Assembly: GCA_900319925.1 (NCBI GenBank)
Contig: ONQE01000044.1
Span: forward strand, 1-35,974
Source: an uncultured Bacteroidales bacterium
Lineage (GTDB): Bacteria > Bacteroidota > Bacteroidia > Bacteroidales > WCHB1-69
Direction: 5' to 3'
Length of the DNA: 35,974 nt
Of this stretch, positions 1-6,047 are shown one piece after another. A program made the translations under genes and the position numbers. The notes beneath the pieces are model-generated. The model saw only the letters and a program-made list of their open reading frames with translations. It searched no databases and was not told the origin of the DNA. The first letter of the stretch is position 1; every line of letters begins with the position of its first letter.

Positions 1-177
1 TTGTCTGCCGAAGGAGAAGTCGAAAAGCAAAACGTCACCATGACGATAGAACACGGCCGACCTTGATGGCGTTGTTTCTTGCCCTCAGAGAAGAGATGCG
101 GCATCGCGCTCATCATCGTCTCGGTGGTGCTGCAGACGTGGTCGAAGGTCAGGGTGAAGAATCCGGCGTGAGGAGGG
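1..177. other. Unassigned window edge, possible gene fragment
   Basis: No complete gene is visible. On the minus strand, positions 165 to 1 read open through the window edge, with mostly G or C at third codon positions in the first half (FFTLTFDHV...). The second half looks less like protein, and I recognise no family. On the plus strand a 13-codon tail ending in TGA at about 40 is open from the edge. The stretch could be the end of a gene lying outside the window or a degraded fragment. Confidence 0.2.
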
Positions 178-405
178 GATTTCCACGGATCGCGCGGATC
201 TGCGCGGATTTGCAATAGATGATTTTTGCCTTATATCTTGCTTTCACTGCTTCACGCAAACGTAGGCCTGCGGCCAATGGATGGGGTGGCCTGCGGCCAG
301 AAATCTGTGAAAATCTGGGTGGAAAATCTGAGAAAATAATCGATTTTTGGATTGCGAAAAGACGCGGAAGGGGCGAAAATTTGCAAAAAATTATTGTTTT
401 CGCAC
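178..405. other. Non-coding, low-complexity repeat-like stretch
   Basis: I see no credible gene here. The sequence is made of short echoing phrases: a TCCACGGATCGCG segment near 182, GCGCGGATCTGCGCGGATT-like units, two copies of GGCCTGCGGCC about 25 bases apart (near 269 and 287), and GAAAATCTG repeats. This is typical of dispersed intergenic repeats. The first phrase recurs at about 2466, directly against the second copy of the 185-bp repeat. Confidence 0.4.
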
Positions 406-590
406 CGATACGGAATAGAACAATCTGCACGCTTTCAAGCAGATATTCATTTCGCAGTACGAATTTGCCACGGAAGAGTGTTTTTAACGGGGACAATGGG
501 TGGAGGTTGTCGCCAATGGAATGATGATGGCTGAAAAGCGACAATGCCGGATTATGTGTGGTACCGAAACAAAGTGCTCAAACCTGACGT
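406..590. repeat. 185-bp direct repeat, copy 1
   Basis: This segment matches 2478-2662 with only a few substitutions and no gaps. It starts at CGATACGGAATAGAACAA and ends at CTCAAACCTGACGT. It contains no convincing gene, and I see no terminal inverted repeats that would mark it as an insertion sequence. It may be a dispersed repeat family or the remains of one. Copy 1 lies just beyond the 3' end of the broken ZIP transporter gene. Confidence 0.85.
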
Positions 591-638
591 AGAAAAATTT
601 ATTCCTAAATATTTAGTCGCAAACTTCCTTTTTGCGGA

Positions 639-976
639 CTACCCCAGCACCACATCCATCACCATCATCAGGACGAAGCCGATGGCAAAGCCGATAAGGC
701 GCCGTTGTGCAGGTGCGGCGTCAGCTCGTCAATCAGCAGCAGGAACGCGATACCTGCCAGGAAGCCTATGGCGGCCGGCAACACACGCTCGCCCGCCATC
801 TTGATCGACGGTATCAGCAGCGACCACACGCTGGCGGCCACCATCACCCCGCTGGCGAACCCCAGCAGCGTCTTCTGCATCCTGTCGGGGATCTCCTTCT
901 TCATGAAGAAGACGAAAGCCGAGCCCAGCATCGTGCCGAGCAGCGGCAGCAGTATTCCGATGATTATGGCATTCAT
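639..976 (-). pseudogene. ZIP-family metal transporter, middle deleted
   Basis: Members of the ZIP family move zinc or related divalent metals across the inner membrane and are usually about 250 residues or more. Here the first ~90 residues are intact: a start at 976, three hydrophobic segments, and the end of the third at LLLIDELTPHLHN. The reading frame then runs off into GALSALPSASS and stops at 668. In another frame, the bases just after the break encode GFAIGFVLMMVMDVVLG and a stop at 639, which reads like the last membrane helix of the same family. About 150 residues, including the histidine-rich loop and metal-binding helices, are missing, so the product cannot transport. Assignment to the family is firm; the exact missing length is an inference. 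Confidence 0.75.
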
Positions 977-1100
977 TACATTAATCTTTCACGCTGCAAA
1001 AATGCACATTTTCTGTCAGAAAGGAATCCCCATATTTGGCTATTTTGCGGGGAAATTGTCACTCTACGTTTAAACGGGTACAATTGTATAATGACTCACA

Positions 1101-2240
1101 TCAGAATATCTCACCATCCCAAAGCATCTTCAGGAAGTCCAAGACATAGACGAGTTCCGTGTCGCCGGACCGGCGAGTGATAGGATCGAGCGACACGAGG
1201 ATCAAGCGGCAATCCGGATGTTCCTCATGGAAAGCTTTAAGGCCTTTCTTGTGCTTGGTCTCCACGTGCTCTGTCGATTTGATCTCGATGGCCACCTTCG
1301 CGTCCCCGATGACAACATCCACCTCCTTTTGGTCGTAGGTGTGCCAATAGGAAATAACGTCACGTTTGTCATTGTATCCTTTGTAGGCGATGATTTCTTG
1401 CATCATGTAATGTTCGAAGGCGTGGCCGTAATCGTCGGTGCCGCGCTTCAACGAGTGACGGCCCATCAGGTAGTTGGCGAGCCCGACGTCAAAATAGTAG
1501 AAGCGGGGAGCTTGGACAATCTTCCGCTTGATTTCTTTCCTGAATGCGGGAATCTCGTACCCGATAAGCGTATCGTAAAGGATCTGGAAGTATGATTTGA
1601 CTGTTTTGGCCGACACGCCACAATCAGCGGCAATATTGGAATAGTTCAGCATCTCCCCGTCGGAAATGGCGGCGACCTCCATAAAACGCTCAAAGGCATC
1701 AAGTTCTCTCACCTCGCCCTCTTCCCGGATTTCCTCGTCGAGATAGACCTTCACGTAGCCGGAAAGGCGTTTGGTGGCATCTTCCACCATATAGTGGCGG
1801 GGAATCATGCCGTTCAGCACGGCACGGTCGATTTGGAAGTCGGTCACCTCAGGCCACACAAGCGGATAGAGCGTTTCAGGTATGGCGCGGCCACCGAGTG
1901 TGTTTGCCCCTGAACGTTTCAGCTTTCTCGAACTGGAACCGCTGAGGATAAAGAACAGGCCCCGTTCGACCATCAAGGAATGCACCACATCCAGCAGTTC
2001 GGGAACTTTCTGTATCTCATCCACGATCACCAGCGTGCCGGCAGGCTTGTCTTGCAGCGCTTCCCAAAGGGAATCAGGGTTTTGTTTGAAAGCTCTTCTC
2101 ACATTCGGTTTGAGCAAATCATAATAGACAGCCCCTTTGAAACGCTCTTTCAACAAAGTGGATTTGCCCGTCTGACGTGCGCCAAACAGGAACATCCCCT
2201 CGTCCAATTTGTTCTCAATATCAAAAATCCTCTTATACAT
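1101..2240 (-). CDS. DUF4143-type AAA+ ATPase (paralogue 1)
   Basis: This is a 379-residue ATP-binding protein of the AAA_14/DUF4143 class, common in Bacteroidota and of unproven cell role. It has a Walker A motif GARQTGKST at residues 20-28, Walker B TLVIVDE ending at E75, and a sensor-like SGSSSRKL near 100-107. A helix-turn-helix-like stretch (ADCGVSAKTVKSYFQIL) follows in the middle. The C-terminal DUF4143 part contains EVDVVIGDAKVAIEIKST, which has the spacing of a PD-(D/E)xK nuclease core (D, then ExK); whether it cuts DNA is unknown. It is intact, is transcribed away from its paralogue at 2775-3914, and is separated from it by two leader hairpins and the second repeat copy. The family is well recognised, the function is not. 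Confidence 0.85.
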   Translation of the reverse strand: MYKRIFDIENKLDEGMFLFGARQTGKSTLLKERFKGAVYYDLLKPNVRRAFKQNPDSLWEALQDKPAGTLVIVDEIQKVPELLDVVHSLMVERGLFFILSGSSSRKLKRSGANTLGGRAIPETLYPLVWPEVTDFQIDRAVLNGMIPRHYMVEDATKRLSGYVKVYLDEEIREEGEVRELDAFERFMEVAAISDGEMLNYSNIAADCGVSAKTVKSYFQILYDTLIGYEIPAFRKEIKRKIVQAPRFYYFDVGLANYLMGRHSLKRGTDDYGHAFEHYMMQEIIAYKGYNDKRDVISYWHTYDQKEVDVVIGDAKVAIEIKSTEHVETKHKKGLKAFHEEHPDCRLILVSLDPITRRSGDTELVYVLDFLKMLWDGEIF

Positions 2241-2263
2241 ACAACCATTGATTTTGTGGAATG

Positions 2264-2295
2264 TACTCCCGATTTTTCTATGAAATTCGGGAGTA
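2264..2295 (-). promoter_or_regulatory. Leader hairpin of DUF4143 paralogue 1
   Basis: The 9-base arms TACTCCCGA (2264-2272) and TCGGGAGTA (2287-2295) are perfect inverted repeats around a 14-base loop. They lie between the gene's probable -7 element (2388-2395) and its start at 2240. ATTCGGGAGTA occurs again at 2433-2443, upstream of the -7 element. The hairpin could be an RNA structure or an operator. Confidence 0.45.
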
Positions 2296-2387
2296 TGGTC
2301 ACGAATTTATCGTTTTTTTATGTCTTTCAAATTTACTTATTTACCTCTATATCAATTAGTTCAAAATAATAACATATTATTTGGCTG

Positions 2388-2420
2388 CAAAAATAAGAAT
2401 TTTTCATATATCAAAGCAAA
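2388..2420 (-). promoter_or_regulatory. Promoter of DUF4143 paralogue 1
   Basis: Read on the minus strand, 2388-2395 is TATTTTTG, the Bacteroidota -7 consensus. TTTG blocks at 2412-2415 and 2417-2420 are suitable -33 elements. The leader to the start codon would be about 145 bases. Confidence 0.45.
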
Positions 2421-2477
2421 ACCAACGAAAAAATTCGGGAGTAATGGCTTCCCGTGCGAGGGAATCTCCACGGATCG

Positions 2478-2662
2478 CGATACGGAATAGAACAACCTGC
2501 ACGCTTTCAAGCAGATATTCATTTCGCAGTACGAATTTGCCACTGAAGAGTGTTTTTAACGGGGACAATGGGTGGAGGTTGTCGCCAATGGAATGATGAT
2601 GGCTGAAAAGCGACAATGCCGGATTATGTGCGGCACCGAAACAAAGTGCTCAAACCTGACGT
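2478..2662. repeat. 185-bp direct repeat, copy 2
   Basis: This is the second copy of the repeat at 406-590 and it has the same orientation. It lies in the region between the two divergent ATPase genes. Its left edge joins directly to a TCCACGGATCGCG phrase; in copy 1 the same phrase sits about 210 bases further away, so this copy may have lost the intervening piece. Confidence 0.85.
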
Positions 2663-2706
2663 GAAAATATTTTTTCGAACAACTGTCGCATAATCAAGAT
2701 TTATTG

Positions 2707-2714
2707 TATTTTTG
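2707..2714 (+). promoter_or_regulatory. -7 promoter element of DUF4143 paralogue 2
   Basis: TATTTTTG followed by C matches the Bacteroidota -7 consensus and lies 60 bases before the start codon at 2775. No clear -33 TTTG is present at the usual distance. Confidence 0.45.
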
Positions 2715-2721
2715 CAGCGCC

Positions 2722-2750
2722 GTTGCGGATATTCCTGAAAAATCCGCAAC
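2722..2750 (+). promoter_or_regulatory. Leader hairpin of DUF4143 paralogue 2
   Basis: GTTGCGGAT (2722-2730) and ATCCGCAAC (2742-2750) form a perfect 9-bp stem with an 11-base loop just downstream of the -7 element. The paralogue has a different hairpin in the same place, so both leaders may carry a self-control site. Confidence 0.45.
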
Positions 2751-2774
2751 ATCACTGCGGAAATTCTGTTCGTT

Positions 2775-3914
2775 ATGTACCATAGAATATTTGATATTGA
2801 GAACCGTTTGGACGAGGCCATGTTCTTGTTCGGTGGCCGTCAGGTGGGCAAATCGACGCTGTTGAAAGAGCGATTCCCGAAGGCTGTTTACTTCGACCTC
2901 CTGAACTCTGAGTTGAGAAATCGCTTCCGTCAGCACCCTGAAGTTTTTCGTGAATCGTTGCTGCGTTATCCGCCGGAGACGTTAGTCATCGTGGATGAAA
3001 TCCAAAAAGTACCCGATTTGTTGGATGAAGTCCATTGGCTGATGGTGAACAAGGGTCTTTTCTTTATTCTTAGCGGCTCCAGTGCCCGAAAGTTGAAAAA
3101 GGGCGGTGCCAACAATCTCGGCGGGCGAGCTATTCCTGAAACGCTATTCCCTTTGGTCAGTGCGGAGATTCCGGATTACGATCTCGAAAGAGCTGTACAA
3201 AACGGTATGATTCCACGGCACTATATGGTCGCGAATGCCCGCAACCGCCTTAAATCCTATATTGAACTCTATCTGAAGGAGGAAATCATAGAAGAAGCCG
3301 TTGTGCAAAATGTGGATGACTTTGTTCGTTTTCTGGAGGTAGCCGCCATTTCAGACGGAGAAATGCTCAATTATGAGAGTGTGGCATCAGATTGTGGTGT
3401 TTCAGCAAATACGGTCAAAGCTTACTACAAGATACTCTGTGACACCTTGTTGGGCTTTGAGGTGCCCGCATACACAAAAGTCATCAAACGGAAGCTGACC
3501 AAGGCCTCGCGATTCTATTTCTTTGACGTGGGTATCGCCAACTATTTGACCGGCCGTCATCATCTCGCCCCCAAGACTCCGGAGTACGGTCACGCCTTCG
3601 AGCATCTTGTGATGCAGGAGATTGCGGCATATCTCGGTTACAGCAACAGCGAAGAGAAGTTGACATATTGGCATACGTATGATAATCAGGAGGTGGACGC
3701 CGTCATCGGCGATGCGCGGGTGGCCATCGAAATCAAATCAACCGATTCGGTTCAAGCAAGTCACAAGAAAGGTCTTGCCGAATTTGCCAAGGAGCATCCC
3801 AACGTTAGGCAGATTTTAGTTTCCCGTGACCGCGTCACCCGACGGAGCGGGGATATTGACCTATATTACGTGACAGACTTTTTCAAAGAATTGTGGGAAG
3901 GGATGATTATTTAA
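2775..3914 (+). CDS. DUF4143-type AAA+ ATPase (paralogue 2)
   Basis: This protein is 379 residues, exactly as long as its divergent neighbour, and clearly its paralogue. The shared parts include MY.RIFDIEN at the start, GGRQVGKST (Walker A, 20-28), TLVIVDEIQKVP (Walker B), GGRAIPETL, GMIPRHYMV and VAAISDGEMLNY. The C-terminal EVDAVIGDARVAIEIKST keeps the PD-(D/E)xK-like spacing. All ATPase residues are preserved, so it should be active. Differences are spread along the whole length, which suggests an old duplication or separate arrival rather than a recent copy. Such proteins are sometimes found near mobile or defence genes, but the context here does not settle the role. Confidence 0.85.
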   Translation: MYHRIFDIENRLDEAMFLFGGRQVGKSTLLKERFPKAVYFDLLNSELRNRFRQHPEVFRESLLRYPPETLVIVDEIQKVPDLLDEVHWLMVNKGLFFILSGSSARKLKKGGANNLGGRAIPETLFPLVSAEIPDYDLERAVQNGMIPRHYMVANARNRLKSYIELYLKEEIIEEAVVQNVDDFVRFLEVAAISDGEMLNYESVASDCGVSANTVKAYYKILCDTLLGFEVPAYTKVIKRKLTKASRFYFFDVGIANYLTGRHHLAPKTPEYGHAFEHLVMQEIAAYLGYSNSEEKLTYWHTYDNQEVDAVIGDARVAIEIKSTDSVQASHKKGLAEFAKEHPNVRQILVSRDRVTRRSGDIDLYYVTDFFKELWEGMII

Positions 3915-3981
3915 AAAGCCAACAAACTGTAACCATTCGGATTTTTTGCATCTTATAGGTGAAAGATAAACATCAGAAACA

Positions 3982-4230
3982 ATGAAGAAAACAGCAATAC
4001 TATGTGTAGTGGTGTTCGCCCTCGTCGCCACGACCACCTGTAAGAGCCAAGTTGTAATTGAAGATACTCCACATTTCCTCGATAGAGAAATTGTTAAATC
4101 TTCAGATGCACCTGAAGAAGACGAAGAATTTCTGTGTGTTTCTCGGAAGCATCTATGGAGGCACGGAATTCTGGTGTCCGAATGGCAAGTTGAAATGGAT
4201 TCACATTGGTTCGTTTGCCGAATAAATTAA
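3982..4230 (+). CDS. Small secreted protein, possibly frameshifted
   Basis: An 82-residue reading frame begins with a clear signal peptide (MKKTAILCVVVFALVATTTC). The cysteine at 20 could be lipidated, but TTTC is a weak lipobox. I do not recognise the family. After about residue 52, a second frame over the same bases reads FLGSIYGGTEFWCPNGKLKW and ends in HIGSFAE and a stop at the last codons of the first frame. That version looks more like a natural C-terminus, so a single-base shift near 4135 is possible. A perfect 14-bp inverted repeat follows the stop and may end transcription. Confidence 0.45.
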   Translation: MKKTAILCVVVFALVATTTCKSQVVIEDTPHFLDREIVKSSDAPEEDEEFLCVSRKHLWRHGILVSEWQVEMDSHWFVCRIN

Positions 4231-4280
4231 TTATTTTTGGCTATAACGGATGTTTTTTATATTTGAATAGCCAAAAATAA
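4231..4280. terminator. Perfect 14-bp inverted repeat after the small secreted gene
   Basis: TTATTTTTGGCTAT (4231-4244) and ATAGCCAAAAATAA (4267-4280) are exact reverse complements around a 22-base loop. It begins one base after the stop codon of the preceding gene. It could be a terminator, although the stem is A+T-rich. Because the arms also contain TATTTTTG in both directions, it could instead be a promoter-bearing palindrome. Confidence 0.4.
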
Positions 4281-4348
4281 ACAGACGTTTTTTTCAAAAA
4301 GCAAGAAAAAAGGGTAAGTCACCTATAGACCCGCTTCGTCACTATGGC

Positions 4349-4474
4349 ATGAAACCCGCTGAGATAGATGAATTTACCGCCAGCGTGCTCAAAACCCAAC
4401 AGCGGCTGTTGGCCAACAATTATGTTTCCCTGGACGAGGAGGAGATGAGGAGGATTTATCAGTCATTGTATTAG
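4349..4474 (+). pseudogene. 41-codon gene tail of unknown family
   Basis: The reading frame MKPAEIDEFTASVLKTQQRL... to ...MRRIYQSLY and a stop looks like natural protein in composition and codon use. It is open upstream to about 4268 without a good start or promoter. It is probably the C-terminal end of a lost gene rather than a working small protein. I do not recognise the family. Confidence 0.3.
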
Positions 4475-4509
4475 CATCAGGATCATAAAGAAAACGATGA
4501 AAAAATGTG

Positions 4510-4517
4510 TATCTTTG
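4510..4517 (+). promoter_or_regulatory. -7 promoter element before the Fic-type remnant
   Basis: TATCTTTG followed by CC matches the -7 consensus and lies 19 bases before the ATG at 4537. It overlaps the alternative upstream ATG at 4507, which argues against that earlier start. Confidence 0.5.
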
Positions 4518-4536
4518 CCGAAAATTTGATACTCTA

Positions 4537-4959
4537 ATGACAAATGAGAACAGGGACATACTGTTGCAACTGCTTGACCGACATCGCGAGTTAGGCATCT
4601 CCTCGCAGATAGACTACGACAAATTCTACATGGAGTCTATCATTTCCAATTCAGTCGCTCTTTCCGACCCATTTCCCGATAATATTGTTTTCGATGAAAC
4701 CGAGAAAATGGTCGATAAAACCACTCTGAAGCAGGAAATGGTCGATAAATGGTCGATAAAACCCTCTTTGGCCGAGAAACTGGCCGATATTATGTTCTTT
4801 GTGGCCGATAAGGAGGAGTTTACCACCGAAGCCATCGTGCAACATTTCGGTTTCACCCCAACTACCGCCAAACGCTATCTGCGCCAACTTACCGGATTCG
4901 GCTATTTAGAGGCCCATGGCGGGAACAGAAACCGGAGCTATAAAATGTTAGGCGTGTAG
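4537..4959 (+). pseudogene. Fic-family protein lacking the Fic core
   Basis: About 140 residues from the ATG at 4537, chosen because the -7 element overlaps the earlier ATG. The N-terminal part (RHRELGISSQIDYDKFYMES) resembles the leading helices of Bacteroidota Fic proteins, which transfer AMP or a similar group onto target proteins. The C-terminal part (FTTEAIVQHFGFTPTTAKRY, then LRQLTGFGYLEAHGGNRNRS) is a winged-helix domain often found at the end of the same proteins. The catalytic HPFxxGNGR core is absent; the two parts are joined by a VDKTTLKQEMVDKWSIKP linker. It may be a deletion remnant, or it may act as a small DNA-binding regulator. The HEAT gene follows after 12 bases and is probably co-transcribed. 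The winged helix is clear; the link to Fic is an inference. Confidence 0.5.
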
Positions 4960-4971
4960 GACAAACTTTTT

Positions 4972-5580
4972 ATGACCGAATCCGAACTATACAAAAACCT
5001 CGGCTCCCTTACCAAAAGCAAAGACCAATGGGAAGAAAACATCCCTTACGTCGCATCATTGCTGTTGTCGGAATCCACCAAAATCAAGGCGAAAACGCTG
5101 TGGTTGCTCGGTGAGATGGGGCTGAAGTTCCCGCTTGCCATCAAGGACGGCGTTCCCGCGATTGCCGCTTTTTGCGACAGTGCGGAACCGTTTCTGCGGG
5201 TGCGTGCCGTGAATGCCCTCGGCAGAATCGGGCGGGGCTGCTATTCGTCCATTGAGCCGTATTGGGATAGCCTGTTCCGCTTTGCCCACGACGAAGAGGC
5301 GAGCGTCCGGTTGGCCTTCATCTGGGCATCGGAGAATGTCGCCACCAACACCCCTGATCCGTACAAAGACTACCTGCTGCTATTTGCGGAACTGTTGCAC
5401 GATCCCGATGACAAAGTAAGGATGGAAGCTCCCGAAATGTTCCGCGTCCTCGGCAAGCGCAGACCGGCGTTCGTGGCTCCCTACCTCGAACTTCTGCGCC
5501 ACATCGCGGAAACCGACCCCAACCGCGTGGTCCGGATTCATTGTTTGGGGGCAGTGAAGGCGGCAGGCCGGAACGATTGA
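4972..5580 (+). CDS. HEAT-repeat protein
   Basis: This 202-residue protein is built of paired helices typical of HEAT or PBS-lyase-type repeats: repeated blocks such as KAKTLWLLGEMG, LRVRAVNALGRIG, VRLAFIWASENV, VRMEAPEMFRVLG and VVRIHCLGAVKAA, spaced about 35-45 residues apart. Such proteins serve as binding scaffolds; nothing here shows an enzyme function or a partner. There is no signal peptide, so it should be cytoplasmic. It lies 12 bases after the Fic-type remnant in the same direction and probably shares its promoter at 4510. It ends against the methyltransferase remnant, which is transcribed toward it. Confidence 0.7.
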   Translation: MTESELYKNLGSLTKSKDQWEENIPYVASLLLSESTKIKAKTLWLLGEMGLKFPLAIKDGVPAIAAFCDSAEPFLRVRAVNALGRIGRGCYSSIEPYWDSLFRFAHDEEASVRLAFIWASENVATNTPDPYKDYLLLFAELLHDPDDKVRMEAPEMFRVLGKRRPAFVAPYLELLRHIAETDPNRVVRIHCLGAVKAAGRND

Positions 5581-5745
5581 TCATTTCCTCGCCGTCGCGC
5601 TCAGCCACAGCTTTTCCTCGTTTACCGTGATGTTGATGTCGCGGAAGCCGACATTCGTCAGATGGTGCCGTACTTCTTCCGGCGTGTAGGTGTGCATGCC
5701 CTCCGGCTTTCTGGCATTGCTGAAAAATTTGCTCAAAAGTTTCAT
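5581..5745 (-). pseudogene. SAM methyltransferase, middle deleted
   Basis: The 54-codon frame from the ATG at 5745 begins MKLLSKFFSNARKPEG, which reads like the first residues of a class I methyltransferase of about 200 residues. It continues directly with MHTYTPEEVRHHLTNVGFRD and ends WLSATARK, which reads like the last two strands of the same fold. The glycine-rich SAM-binding site and the rest of the core are missing, with the frame kept across the join. The product cannot bind SAM. Longer in-frame starts exist up to 5841 but add nothing family-like. The assignment rests on remembered family patterns. Confidence 0.5.
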
Positions 5746-5981
5746 AATCTGTCCATTTGATATTTCCGACGGCAAAAATCCGATTTCCTGAGCGTGGGAA
5801 TATCCCAATAAGTGGCTATTTTCGGGCGAGGGATTCATCAAAGTACACTATCTTCTCTCGATTTATCTTAAGTCATTGTCAAAGGTGGATGACGAAACAC
5901 AGCAACATCGTCCGGAACAGGGGATTCCAGCCATAGCCAAAAATAAGTACTTCTTCGCCAAAACTCCCATAAACAGGGGAG

Positions 5982-6010
5982 TTTGAACGGGTGGACAAAT
6001 AGTATTTTTG
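5982..6010 (+). promoter_or_regulatory. Promoter of the T9SS-secreted protein
   Basis: TTTG (5982-5985) and TATTTTTG (6003-6010) are separated by 17 bases and lie 38 bases before the ATG at 6048. This is a good match to the Bacteroidota housekeeping promoter. Confidence 0.6.
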
Positions 6011-6047
6011 CCGCACGAAAAATAAAATTACACTATTATAAAAAAGT

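Noticed and set aside
149-544. 131-codon minus-strand frame across the 185-bp repeat
   Set aside because: It runs through low-complexity repeat text, and the second repeat copy does not keep the same protein past the repeat edge.
4507-4536. Upstream start for the Fic-type remnant
   Set aside because: The -7 promoter element overlaps this start, so the ATG at 4537 is more likely.
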